This document shows, one piece after another, positions 51,942 through 64,000 of a DNA stretch of 64,000 nucleotides (position 1 is the first letter of the stretch; every line of letters starts with the position of its first letter). Location: assembly GCA_000328365.1 (NCBI GenBank), contig KB309665.1, forward strand, positions 3,349 to 67,348. The letters are read 5' to 3'. The DNA comes from Capitella teleta (Eukaryota; Annelida; Polychaeta; Capitellidae). The position numbers and the translations under genes are program-made. The notes beneath the pieces were generated by a model that ran no database searches, was not told where the DNA came from, and worked only from the letters and a program-made list of their open reading frames with translations.

Positions 51942-52246
51942 AACAGCAATTACGGCTCCACTCAAACCATTCGGATGATACGGGCGCCAGAACAGAAGGC
52001 CCGGGACCGGGGTTTCCCCCTACTCTTATCGATAAATCCCAAGGGTTCTTTATCCCGCATACCACCATAGACAGTAGTACACAGCGCCCGGCTGCAGAGT
52101 CACCGAAGAATTACAATTATAACGAATTACAATTATAATTCACAATCATAACGCCCGTGGCCTGATCGAGTCTCGAACCCGGGACCTCAACCCCAACGGT
52201 CGGCATAAGATTGCAGTCGGCCGGTTAAACCCACTGAGCTATTCGG
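51942..52246 (-). mobile_element. tRNA-derived SINE, copy D
   Basis: A 305-bp copy flanked by the exact 13-bp duplication TGCTGATATCATC (51929-51941 and 52247-52259). The head starts at CACCGAATAGCTCAGTGGG on the minus strand with a B box GGGTTCGAGACTC. It lacks about 28 bp of the body (the TTGTTACGCAG...CAGCAC part present in A-C), and its 3' end is replaced by a short TTGCTGTTG. Confidence 0.93.
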
Positions 52247-52259
52247 TGCTGATATCATC

Positions 52260-54045
52260 CCCCATCAGCATCATTAGCCTGGATTGGATGCATGATGCTG
52301 TCGCTGGATTATATTTGATGAATACCCTGGCTTGATAGAGGCGTCCATTTCAGCGAATGATCTTACCTGTCTTCTATGAAATCTCCTCTATGACTTCTGG
52401 GGTCTTTGTTTCCAGTATTCAGAAAAGAACTGTGCCTCGATCTTAACAGGAATGAACATGGGATATGGGCAGCCTCATTTCAGACGCAAATGGCAGTATT
52501 TTATACCCTCATTTATTTATCATAATACGAATCAACCTTATTAAATTTATTACTGTTGCTTTGTATTATGGTTGAGATTGAATGATGGTTGTTACGGCCA
52601 ACCGTAGTAAATGAAAATTTAATCAATGGTATTAAATCTAAATTTAATCTGTTTAATTCTAACATCTGACACGCATATTTATTCTGGCCAAAATTATAGT
52701 CAAAGCTAAATTTATTGAGCAAATTCATGCACACCATATATAAAGCCGCACGCAACACGTTTTAATTCAACAAAAGTCGCCTCTAAAATTGCAAGTTGCT
52801 TATTGTTTCTTTATCCCAACTAATAATTATATTCTTTCATTTATAGTGTGAACCGTAAATACTACAATTACACGCGTCCAAAACAAGAGGCTGTGTTTGT
52901 GTTTCTCTTGGGCCTCAGGGGTTAAAATGAAATCCGTAATTTCATCAAATCATTTGCCTAACAAAAGCATTAACTTTCAGATGGAATATTTATCAACGAA
53001 TTCTCAGTTGTAATTACAGGCTAATGGCAACTGGTTGTAGCTAGTCAGCTGATCGCCCAGGAAGTCCATTGGTATAGCCTGGCTAAAACTGCGTTACTTT
53101 TGCATTTTGAGAATCGTCGGGATCTCGTCATTGTCTCTTTCATGTGGCCAAGCAGTATCTCTGCGGTCACAATTCAAAATTCGTGCATAAGTGTAAGGTT
53201 TCTTATGGCTATAAACGTGTCTCATTTCAGGCATTCTGTTATTGCAGCCAGACATAGGAATCACCTGCACGTTAACTGCATTACACAAGTACACGTGAAA
53301 CTGTATAGTAATAACAACTTTGTGGCTATTGCATGTGATAGACCGGGTCGCCAATCAGCAACCCACGCCTTTGCTGCTGTTGATCCAGATTGCAACAGAC
53401 GAACTGTTGGAAAGTCAACAGAGACCTGTCAATTGCATTAATTAATAATTAATAATTATATGTCTCAAGACAACGAGGACGTCAATTGGTTTAATTGCAA
53501 CTATATGTGAGCATTGTTTCCAGAAAGGATCTCCGAGGCCCTTTGTGGGGAGGTGATGCACCCACAACAGTTTTGCCAATCAGCAACGGAAGTGTTTAAG
53601 AGAAGCAAAACGTTTGCCCCTCTCTGCTGAGAAAGACGACAATAACACGCTGAGACTGATCACGTGCGTGCACCGTGACGTCATGACATTAAACAAGAAA
53701 CAGATTCATCAAGTGTCTGGAGAAAAAAGCATTCTTGGTTATCAAATCGACCAAGTGCAATGGAAAATTATCTGATAAAAGAGCGAAATGTGGTATTTAA
53801 TCTGTGTCGTAAGTGTATATAATTTTATTTATTTCATGTGTTATTAAAAGAGTTAGTCGCGCCTATTTGCCAAGTGGTCAGTTATCGCACGTGCTAGTTC
53901 GTGACGCAAATGAGACACGAGAGCGGACTGAATCGGCCTTGCTTCGTGCCTCTTGTGTGACACAGGGCTGTTCCGATAAAAGGATAACGAGAAATATCGT
54001 TATCTTTTATATCGTCGTAGTGAGAAACAGGCTCCAGAAAGTGCA
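52260..54045. other. Gene-poor DNA
   Basis: AT-rich. Short frames at 53094-53441 on both strands have no domain. No gene is recognised. Confidence 0.4.
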
Positions 54046-54551
54046 GAAAGTGTGAAAGCGCAAATTGCTGCTGCTCGTGTGGTCGTGAGAGCGAAGAGGA
54101 GCGATCACATCACGCCAATTCTTCTCCAGCTGCAATGGCTACCTGTCGAATTCAGAGTGCAGTACAATATTTGCCTCATGACCTACAAAGCCCTGCATGG
54201 CTTAGTACCCGCATACATCGACGAACTGATCAGCGTACATCGTCCAACTCGTCGTCTGAGATCGTCCTCCGATATACGAATAAGTCCTGTGCAATACAAA
54301 CTAAAAAGTGTGGGTGGTCGTTGCTTTAGTTCTGCTGCTCCTTCTCTTTGGAATGAACTACCTCAAAGTATTCGCCTCTCATGCACACCTACTTGAATAT
54401 AAATCAAAACTTAAGACACACTTTTTCAGAAAAGCTTTTAATGGCATATTTTAACAAATCAACTTTTTATCATTTTATTTATATTTTATTGTACATCGCA
54501 TTTGAACATTTTTATTTCTTTCTGAATTTTGCGATTCATAAGTTTTAAGTA

Positions 54552-54583
<32 letters not shown>
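54046..54583 (+). mobile_element. L2/CR1-like LINE 3' end with poly-A
   Basis: Encodes the C-terminal domain of a CR1/L2-group reverse transcriptase: AAARVVVRAKRSDHITPILL, LQWLPVEFRVQYNICLMTYK, ALHGLVPAYI, then RRLRSS, GGRCFSSAAPSLWNELPQSI. A frame change follows at about 54385, after which LEYKSKLKTHFFRKAF ends the ORF. The frame also changes at the 5' side. It ends with a run of about 28 A at 54555-54583. It is 5' truncated to about 0.5 kb. Confidence 0.88.
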
Positions 54584-54585
<2 letters not shown>

Positions 54586-54696
54586 AAATAAATATAAACT
54601 ATGTAACAATACTATAGTCTCCGTTGCTTTTGGGTTAATCGTACCTGACATGTATTCAGTTTTGCAGGTTCTGTGCATTATTTTTGATTTGCCGTT

Positions 54697-54768
54697 TGAA
54701 TTTTGAATTTTGAATTTTGAATTTTGAATTTTGAATTTTGAATTTTGAATTTTGAATTTTGAATTTTG
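54697..54768. repeat. (TTTTGAA)n, about ten copies
   Basis: A perfect 7-bp tandem repeat about 110 bp past the poly-A of the LINE end. It resembles LINE short-repeat tails such as that at 37879-37898. Confidence 0.95.
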
Positions 54769-54834
54769 GTCGTTTCACAATATGAAGATTTGTGATTAAA
54801 TACTCTGAAAAATGTACGAGTAACCCGAGTCTGC

Positions 54835-54966
<132 letters not shown>

Positions 54967-57920
54967 GGCAACCCTACTCTTGATATATAATTTCGAATGA
55001 CATCACTCGTGTGGTTAGTGACCCTTGACATCTGCGCACCGAGTGCCTCATTCGTCCATTCTTTGTCAAATTAAGAAGCAAACTTTTATTTGTGGACCAA
55101 AGATCTCTCTATTGATTCTACTGTGTAAAAAGCCCCAACAAGAGCGTGATTTTCCTTGGCACCTGAATGGCCGTCGTGTGCCACGAGAGACACCTCACGG
55201 CCAAAAGAATACCTCCGAAGAACTGGAATTGACGCGAACTGATGAGTGCAGATGAGAAGGAAACATTCGTTTTCTTTGGTCCAGAACAAGTTCATTTAAA
55301 CTAACGAACGAATTACGAACATACGGACCCATAGATTATCTATCTACCTATAAATGTGCATGTTTGTCAGTTCTTGTGTGAGCGCTTTTATTAGTATGGT
55401 GTTAATGTTGTCTTGCACAGTCGAGTGTTTAGGATGTAGGCTGCTGATGGTGTACTTTGGGGTACGTCTGTCTGTAGGAGATATGCGTAGAGGTCGATGT
55501 GGGATGTTGTCTGCAGTGTTGTGTACAATTTATGTGAAGAATGTGTTAAGTTTGTTTGCAATATCCGTTAGACCTGTAATTTATGTGCCTTTTAATTATG
55601 TTGAATTGGGTTATACAGGTGTCTGAGTTTTTTCGTATGCCATTTATGTTTCCATGTTTATTTTGGGTTGTTCTTGTGTTGAATAGTTTGTTGTATCATA
55701 GTTTTTATTAATTATACATGTATCGAGAATAGTGATTAAAATAGGCATAATTGTTTTGACCTTCTTTCAAGGAAACCGTTCCGTATACAGCAGCTGTATG
55801 TATGGAGTGCTTGCACTGACGTCGTTTTCCGTTTACAGCAGCTATAAATTGCACCAGAACACGAAGAAACGAACTTTCTTTACACCGAGAGAATATCCTA
55901 AGTACATCTAAGACAAACACATATTTAATAAAGTAAGTATTAAAAGAACAAAAAAGAATTTTGGAATAAAAAATTCGATTAAATTGCAAGAACAACAAGC
56001 ATAATATACTTATTCACAAAAAGTATGTTAAATATACATATAGAGGTAGTAATGCATATGGAGGACGCATGCTATGTTATTTTGGTTTCTACGCGTGGAT
56101 ATAGGTCAAACGGCAGCCATTAAGTCAATTCTCACAGGAAACGGCAAAGCACCCACTATATATATATACATATATATATCTAAAATTGATTTCATATGGC
56201 GTTATCTCTGGGTGGATATTATCAGATTGGCTTACCTAAATAAGTTGCTGCCATTGAAACTCGTCTTTCTAATTTACTGCATTGAGTGCAATTTCCCTCT
56301 GTACGTGATGAACTTCATCTATGGATCAACTTTTGCTAGAAATATCACGTTTTAGAGCGAAATCTCACGCATATTTAATTCGGAAAAATAACAGTTTGGC
56401 AAAAAAAGAAAGAAAATAAAAATATTGCATGATTGTCACAGTGAATGTAGAAATTATTCGTTATAGAGCACCTGTCCTTGGCCTTGTTTCCATAAAATCT
56501 CTAGAATATTTGGCTGAATGGGATGTTTTTATTTAAAATCCTGCTAGACTGTGATAGATATGATACACCTGTTTTGGCAATGAGAGTGCGTCAATTGATT
56601 GCTTGTCATTGACTCTTATTTGTGTCCATATTCTCATGAGTACAGGTCATTGAGCGAACTCTTTTGTAGGAATTGTATTGTAAGTTTGACCTGAGCATCG
56701 AGAGCCGTTGATTGGCCCGCCGACACATCTTGGGGTATAATACGCAGTAATTAAGCAATTAAGCATAGAGACTATGCAGGTATTTTTTAATAATAATGCA
56801 ATCATTTAATTTAAAATTAATACAAAACCTCATTTTTCATCCACCCACGGATCGTGACCCTCTCTTGAAATGAAATATTGGAGTGCATAGGTATGGAGAA
56901 TGGAAATGAGCTTCGTCCTATAATATAGTATATATTAACAGGAAGAAGCGTGTCTCCATATCTATGATGGAGTGTGCATTTGTTTCATTTCTGTCACCTA
57001 TCGGGTCTCAATTCCTGGAAAGAAACACTACGACAATTCCCTTAGACGATTCCCTTCAGAACAAGTATAGGCTAACACTAATTCCCTGTTCAGAAGCCCG
57101 AACAGCGCCTTCTATTACTTATTGGGGGGGGAGGCGGAAGTACACAAAGCCAAGTGACCACGAGCTGTAGTTGTAAACAGCCCACCCAAAACCGTATAAT
57201 TGTTTATTCACATTGCTTGTGCTTTTATGCAATTTCCATAGGATCCATGGTATAACAGATGAAGTATGTTTGTAGGTTTACTTTATGGTTTCTACCAATA
57301 AAAACTTAACCCGGAAGTCGTTTGAATGAACAAATATTACACGTGGCAAATCCCTGCGATAAAAAATGACCAGAATACCAATTCGCTTTCTTTTATGGTT
57401 GGTTACAAAGGAAATCCATATGGATGTCCATGAAAGCCTATACTTTAAGGGAATTTTAAGGTCAGAAAGAAAGAACTCGATAACAAGTGATGAACAATTA
57501 TCACAAAAGTCAATACTGGAAATGTCCGTCGTCCGTATTCAGCGCATGCTACAACAACGGAAACAAGAGCAATAAATCGAAAGAAAAACTGGCTCCACAT
57601 GCGGATGAGGGAGCCACGGTGCCAAATACAGAGTCAATCAACCTGAGTTGCGCTTTCACCTTTTTGCTCTCTCGAGAGCTTGAAGCAAATTTTGCTTTCA
57701 TCCATTTGACTAATGAACTCCCTTCTACCATTGAAGGGACTATACCTGAAGCGCCGGTCACATCTGTTGAATTTGAATTGAGCTCTCAGCCTGTACATCG
57801 TGACTGATCGATGTAAGGAGAATAGTAGACACCGGCGATGTGCTAAACAGATGTTCGCGACATCAGTACTGTATTCGATACATTGCTGTATCGGATGTAT
57901 GTATGTGTGTATGTATGAAA
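54967..57920. other. Gene-poor DNA
   Basis: AT-rich intergenic DNA with short random frames. No gene, RNA or element is recognised. Confidence 0.4.
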
Positions 57921-58108
57921 TGTTGCTCATGAAATAATTACGTAATCACCAAAAACCACTTATTGCTCAGCAGAAGTCAGAATTAATGAATGCTAAACGA
58001 CACATTTGTGCTGCGCTAACTTCAATTAAGTTATTAATTAAACAACAAGAACTTCTATTTGCGGCTCAGCCCCCGTTGTTACCCAAGGTGTTCGACCCTT
58101 TATAAAAA
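57921..58108 (+). repeat. 188-bp dispersed repeat, copy 1
   Basis: Begins TGTTGCTCATGAAATAATTA and ends TTCGACCCTTTATAAAAA. It matches 59770-59957 over its full length with roughly 90 percent identity and no large gaps. It has no terminal inverted repeats and no coding frame. Confidence 0.9.
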
Positions 58109-58559
58109 AGTATGTGTGTAATGTATCGAAAAGTGGATGCATAGACAGCCAATTTGGTTGTTATTGAGGCGTTCTCGAATACTACACAGCCGATATTTTT
58201 GTTAAGGTCGGTTTGGTGTTTGATTCATTTATGCAAATCATGAGTGGACATTGTTGTGATTTACGCGAGAGATGGAAATGTGACTCAAATTTAACTGAAT
58301 CTGCAACTGGGTTGCAGAGTTAGAAATGAATTGCTGTCTTGTGGCGCTGAGAATCGTGATTTTAGTTGAGTTGCGTGAGTTTAGTGAGTTGCGGTTGCAT
58401 GCAATTAATACACATGCAATTCCCTGGAGTCTTATATATGGGTGTTATTTTCTAACAATAGTTCACAAGACATCGTTAGACCCAAAATATATAGAATTGT
58501 GGGTGCACCACAAGTAACATGCACATTTTGTGCCCGTATACAGTTCAGGGGTCGACTTT

Positions 58560-58760
58560 CTTCTTCACCAGTTTCAGGTTGATTATTCACATTTATTTTT
58601 GCTCTCCATTGAAAGCCCTGTGCGCGTCCTTGGGATCAGTTGGTTTCCCTTCACAAAAAGCCCTTTCTCTGTCATCTCCGGAGTCTGCAAGTGAGCGGAA
58701 GAGATTTCCCTCCGAGGGCTTTCTGGTCGTGTTTCCAATGATCCACGTCAAAGCTGTAAT
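58560..58760 (-). other. Weak coding-like stretch
   Basis: On the minus strand a frame reads RKPSEGNLFRSLADSGDDRE then CEGKPTDPKDAHRAFNGEQK and a stop. The composition is protein-like, but there is no family match and no clear partner exon. Confidence 0.2.
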
Positions 58761-59769
58761 CTACATTCGGGATCATATTCATGGCATGGCGGAATTTTTA
58801 TTTGCATGTACATGGATTGCATCAGCGAGCGCAGATCTACGAATATATATATCTGGTGCATATCTGTGTTGTACCTGCGCCTTGTGAATTAGCGATTACT
58901 TTGATTTCTGGCAGAGTATCTTAAAATCTTTATGCAGCAGCAACACCGTAGATTATGACGTCATCGCGTGACATACAACACACGCGTTGGCCCAAAAGCT
59001 ACGCGGATGAGTGAGGCTTTGTTATACACAATTGAAGAGGTATTAATTAAGAAATAAGTCACGGGAAAGAGGTGATTATGCTAGGATTGATAATGTTCAA
59101 GTCAATGTGGAGCTAAATAATCGACGAGACGAGTTTCTGCTGGTGGTACGCAAAATTGCCGACTGAAAATCGAGGCGACGCCATCTTGCAGACGATCTTT
59201 GCGTTATTCTTCCGCATGGCTTATTTTAACGCATGTGTGTTCAATGAGCGGAGGCGTTATGAAATTGCATTTTGAGACTTTAACAATAGTTAAATGGCTA
59301 GAGTGATCTATGTTATTTGTTTATTTTTACGCGTTATTTATACACGAATAAATCACTCAAATACACACAGCTGATTGGCTGGCAGACTCACTGAGTGGTA
59401 TAATCAGTGATAATCACAAAAAAAGCAAAGTTTTGAACTTGTAATATTATATCCATTATACATTTTAATATGACCTCAACCTAATTGTGCCTGTTAGTGC
59501 TTAGCTGCTGTGCAATGTATATTAGGTTACTTGGTGGCAACGAGGTCTTATGACGTCGTTATCTTTTTTGCTCAATTCAGGAACCAAAATGCCACCCTCC
59601 CGAAATTGCACGACTATTGAGCCCTTTTTGCCCTCGCGTGCTATTTTCTATTCCCGATAAATCACTAATGCAAAGTTATAACACGTGACCACATCCACAC
59701 GAAAGAGACATTGATTCCCTTGGTGACGTTTATTTCGCCCGCGCGATTCTAACCCCCGTGTCAATGAAC

Positions 59770-59957
59770 TGTTGCTCATGAAATAATTACATAATCACTT
59801 AAAACAACTTATTGCTCAGCAGAAGTCAGAATTAATGAACGCTAAACGACACAATTGTGCTGCGCTAATTTCAATTAATTTATTAATTAAGCACCAAGAA
59901 CTTCTATTTTCGGCTCAGCCCCCGTTGATACCCAATGTGTTCGACCCTTCATAAAAA
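59770..59957 (+). repeat. 188-bp dispersed repeat, copy 2
   Basis: Same length and orientation as copy 1, about 1.85 kb away, with unrelated flanks. The match starts and stops sharply, which suggests a discrete element or a segmental copy rather than a tandem duplication of a larger block. Confidence 0.9.
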
Positions 59958-60066
59958 TTTCATCACCCGAAGGCAAATATCACACATTTTCTTCCTTGGA
60001 AGCTAGGTTACTCCCCCCCTCTCTCTCTCTGTTTACATCAGTCACACCATCGAGACAGGCGCATTG

Positions 60067-60587
60067 TCAGTGGAATTCAGTTATGAGCAGAATATGCGGC
60101 TTCCTATTCAGACTGTCCATTTCGAAGCCGACGCTGTTCATGTCATTCACAGATGCTGAAGAGAGTCTGGTTTTGATGGACAGAGCGGAAAGGTTCCTGA
60201 TTGGGGAATAAAACAGATGGAATTTCGACCGCTCAGCGCTTCTCGATTCGCTGAATCCGATGCTCAAATCTTTCTTCCGCAGTTCCTTATTTGGGTGTTC
60301 GTAAAAATGTTGTCTGCTCGAAGAGAAATGTTCAATGTCTGCTCAGAAGAGGAATGTTCAGGAAACACAGAGTGCGATGGAGAGAAAGTATAGAAATAAA
60401 TAGAATCACCGATGACTGACGAGGTGGATGAGCAGAGACAGGAAAAAATTTCAATTGATTGAGGAGCTGTAGGAAAGGAGATTCCGGTTGCCATGGAAAC
60501 GACACGTTTAATGGACGCCGATGATTCGTTGCCTGTGCTCTGAATTCGATATGGTGTCTGCTGAGTGGCGCAATCAGACGACATCAC
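60067..60587 (-). other. Two weak minus-strand frames
   Basis: Frames at 60264-60587 and 60067-60267 are Ser-rich and longer than expected in AT-rich DNA. They do not join through a convincing intron, and no domain is seen. They may be parts of an unrecognised gene or chance. Confidence 0.15.
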
Positions 60588-61131
60588 ATACCACGTGACA
60601 CATGGCTCACACCCAAAAAGAGAGTTAATTCAAGTTACACCGCATAAGAAAAATGAGACAATTGTCACCAAGAGGGCAGATTTGATGAGGCTATTTTCAC
60701 ACCCTCAATTATGAATGACTGAAGTCTGTGTGGACAATTGTCACCCATCTTATTAGCATTGACTGGTGGATCATGAACATTGAAATAATTGTGTTTAATT
60801 TTGATGCGTAGTATATGTATTGCATCATCCATTATGGATCCCATAAAAACCTTGGCATACTTGTATTCCAATACGCAGTTAATAATAAGTTTATTACGCA
60901 ATCTGTTGACCTTTCAGGCTAATAGAAGGCCTTACCTTAAGAACATTTAGTCCATTAATTCTTGAACAAGAACGGGCCTAACTACAGGATCAAATCATGC
61001 CATAATACTACGAACTAGGATATTATGTAGTGCTATGATGCCGTTCAGCCATAATTATTTCCACGATGTTTAGGTGTAATCGGCGTTTTAGTTATTTTAT
61101 AATCTCCAAAACTGACTATAGTACGTATTAT

Positions 61132-61543
61132 TATATGTGACCCCTCGCGCGAAATCCGCACTAAGTCACATTGTCACATTTTAAGGTTTAATGCCTCATA
61201 ATAACTGATATAAATCCATTCAGTTTGATGCAATAATTATCTAAATCGGAGCAGTAGTTCAAAAGTTACAGCCTGTTTACGGGTCAACCCCACACGTAAT
61301 CGAAGATGAGAAATTCGCGTTAAAAGATTCAAAATGATTCAACTTTCAATACAATAGGCTTAATTATATATGTACACAGTATAAGAACTTATTGGTCACA
61401 GACTGACAGGATGCTTGTATGTGAGGAAAGCGGAGGTATTTTTCTTATTTTGCCATCAAAACATGAAAATCAGTATTTTGAACCATCTGACCTCTTGGGA
61501 ATGTGCGACTTAGTGCGGGTTTCGGCGCGAGGGGTCACATATA
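61132..61543. mobile_element. MITE with about 40-bp terminal inverted repeats
   Basis: The left end TATATGTGACCCCTCGCGCG followed by AAATCCGCACTAAGTCACA is repeated inverted at the right end (TGTGCGACTTAGTGCGGGTT then TCGGCGCGAGGGGTCACATA). The ends differ at only a few bases. The element is 412 bp with no ORF. The TIR sequence is not one I can assign to a superfamily; the outer TATA may be part of the target duplication. Confidence 0.88.
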
Positions 61544-63780
61544 CGAGGGTTGTTGGAAATGTTTTCGACCTGACATAGAACGCGCAATACTAGAGACGTT
61601 TAATTTAGAGGTTTGATCAGAGTATCTATTCACAAGATCACACATAGCTTTGTTTTTTTTTTCCGGTCATAACAATTTTTTTATTGAGCGCACTTCTACC
61701 GACATCACTGTCATAGCCTTATTTAGGACATCAAAAGTTTGATTTGTGGGCCTTTCATAGCACTTTCTCACAATATCTGATTACTGATTTTAATTTAGTA
61801 CACAGTTTGTGTATTGGCATTGCTATGATGAAAATTAAATCGAATTCCGACAACCTTACATTTAGTTAATATGAAAATTGCTCTAGGTAGGCGCACAAGA
61901 AAATGCCCTCGCACATTGATAATTCGATAAGAAAGCCAGTCAGCCATGTAAAATAATCATTTCGCAACATATGCTATTTTTTATGCAATGTGAAAAATAG
62001 TATACCTATGTCATCTGTTAATGTCTTAATTACGATTTGGTCTATCTGCTAATTTAGTTTATTATATATCACTATAATTGTATGTCTCTGAGAATTTGTT
62101 GGAGTGACAAAATACTGGCTGTATACATATATTTATGCATAGTTGTGGATAATTATATCCCTCTATTTCAAAGATTTTATAATATTCATATTCCTAACAT
62201 AATACTACAAAATCACACCAAAGGAATTAGTGGTGCTTGTTCGCAAAAAGAAAATATTGAACCCGAATCGCCTTGTTAAGTAAAATTATGCCGAAACGTA
62301 AAAATACCACAAAAGAATTGAGGGACACGTTTTTACGAGACCGTTAGACCTACTTCAGATCCAATGATTTCAATAAAACTTGGTACATACATGCAAATTA
62401 GCATTAACATATGGGTAACAATTAATTGTGTAATTAGTTTTTATTAATGTAAAATTACCTGAAGGAACATAAATTTAGACCAGTACTACTGCTCTTTTTG
62501 GGCTTCATTTAACCTTTTCATGACAATTTAATCAAAATGTTACAAACACATTTATTTTCCATTGCATTGTTGCGTCTATGAGGAAAATATAGGAAATATT
62601 CGTTCATGATTAATAGTCTAAAATCGATTTTGAATTACTGTAGCGCGTAAATCAGAAGTTTGCAGCATTTTGGGAAATGTCGATCCCTGCTTCACTCAAA
62701 TTGACGCCGTGGATATTGCGCGCCATACAAAATGATTATTTTTATGTTCTCTCTAATCTGTTTCATTTTGCTCAATTGTACTGAGTTAGGAAAGGTAGAT
62801 CTCACGAGTGAATCATCCGTGAAAGCACATTTTCCATCGCATAATCCTATATGGCCGTGACAGGTATTCACAAAAATTCTCAAGACTTAAGTCTAACACC
62901 TTATTTCTAAGACCACTCTTAGATGTAAAGTCTTAGAATTGGTTTTCAGCTTCAGACCCACAAAACAGTCGTTTTATAGAATACCTCCTCTCAATACACC
63001 ATGTTTATTGATGTATTTTAATCATATACTAATTATTCAACTACATGCATAATGAATGGCTGTTTTAGTTGTAATGAATAAAATAACAAGTGAATGTGAA
63101 ATCATGATGCTCTCTAAACGGTATAAGGGTACATTGATCTTGACGCCGATTTGAGCGAAGATTGAAATCGTTGATTTCTCCACAAATATCGATAGCAATG
63201 GATCGCAATACACGTTATTTGTTATCTACATTTTAATTGAACCTTATGATATTATTATAATAACATTATTATACCAAGACGATCAGCTCGCGCCGCCCCG
63301 TGGTTCGCTTGCTTATTTTACTGGTTGAAGTCCAGGACTAATGTTCAGTTATATCGGATTATGCAACGGTGCATTTGTTTTGTGCTATTCGTGGTTGTGT
63401 TAGGACTATTGTAGGTGTTGAATGAATCAGCTAGTGATCAGTTAAGACAGCAATGCTTGTGGCGATCTCGATTAGCTGAAGTCCACAGCTCCGACGAAAT
63501 GATTAAGAGGCAGGACACGCGGCCTGGCCCTTTTAGTATGCAGTGTATGAGGTGTTTGGTAAGGCGACTTCTTTCATGGCAGCAAGGCGAAGCCCCTGCT
63601 ACTATGCTTACCTGAAATGGTTAACATAAAACAGTTAGTTTTTGATACTAAAGACGCAAATTTAATGTGTAATGCAATATCACTCTCATTAGAAAACATC
63701 AAAAACCTTGCACCTGGACATATACCTTGTCATCATGACTAAACTGACTATATATATTCGTGTATTCTCTACCCCGTTCA
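61544..63780. other. Gene-poor DNA
   Basis: AT-rich. No gene, RNA gene or element is recognised. Confidence 0.4.
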
Positions 63781-63788
63781 TTGACCTC

Positions 63789-63852
63789 TTTTTTTTTTCT
63801 TTTTTTTGCGCCTGATGAAAATTTCATCAGGCGCAAAAAAAAAAGAAAAAAA
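63789..63852. repeat. Near-perfect inverted repeat (hairpin)
   Basis: Arms T-tract-C-T-tract-GCGCCTGATGAAA and TTTCATCAGGCGC-A-tract-G-A-tract meet at a single central base. The core GCGCCTGATGAAA is perfect, and the outer T/A tracts differ by about two bases. The stem is about 30 bp. Confidence 0.92.
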
Positions 63853-64000
63853 GCAGGCATTCAAACGCCACGTAGTCAATTCTATTTCTTGCTTGGCTGC
63901 GGTGGTGAACGGCAGTGCTTCCTGCAATCAGCCAGCTGTTGTCGGAACAGAAGATGGCCACAACAATATTCCAGTCATGGACTGGCAACGCCACTTTGCT
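63853..64000 (+). CDS. Open frame running off the window end
   Basis: A plus-strand frame reads QAFKRHVVNSISCLAAVVNG then SCNQPAVVGTEDGHNNIPVM and DWQRHFA, with no stop to the window edge. It starts at an AG that could be an acceptor and lies directly after the hairpin. The composition is protein-like. It may be an exon or part of a mobile-element protein; the family is not recognised. Confidence 0.3.

Overview
The window is nuclear DNA of an invertebrate animal. Six multi-exon protein genes and one nested gene can be followed exon by exon with GT/AG borders in phase. Their products are metazoan: DNMT1, an innexin, a VGLUT-like SLC17 transporter, ZMYND19, TMEM101, FIRRM and eIF3g. Introns are AT-rich and sometimes tiny (50 bp in DNMT1). 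Non-coding space is filled with LINE pieces, a tRNA-derived SINE and MITE-like DNA transposons. The innexin argues against a vertebrate; I cannot name the species.

Layout. 1-1.8 kb: three tandem units each carrying a minus-strand tRNA-Ser gene, the third a pseudogene. 3.57-7.08 kb: ZMYND19 (+). 8.4-15.65 kb: FIRRM/C1orf112 (-), 24 coding exons, with a complete three-exon innexin gene inside its eighth intron on the same strand. 17.35-25.36 kb: DNMT1 (+), about 1480 aa. 26.9-29.3 kb: EIF3G (-), tail to tail with DNMT1. 29.9-30.3 kb: a hAT-like MITE. 30.6-33.9 kb: a broken CR1-like LINE interrupted by a 50-N assembly gap. 34.16-35.15 kb: TMEM101 (+). 35.5-37.9 kb: pieces of two further LINEs. 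41.26-45.98 kb: VGLUT-like SLC17 transporter (+), with a SINE in one intron and about 650 bp of AAATCC-type repeat in the last. 46-64 kb: gene-poor, with simple repeats, a SINE, L2-like LINE debris, a 188-bp dispersed repeat pair, a long-TIR MITE and a strong hairpin.

The genes are housekeeping or neuronal/epithelial functions and do not form one pathway. DNMT1 (maintenance DNA methylation) and FIRRM (partner of FIGNL1 in RAD51 turnover) both act on replicated or repaired DNA, and eIF3g acts in translation initiation. The most notable observations are a SINE family with four copies, three bounded by exact target-site duplications; the innexin-in-FIRRM nesting; the DNMT1-EIF3G adjacency shared with human; and several TIR elements sitting in introns.
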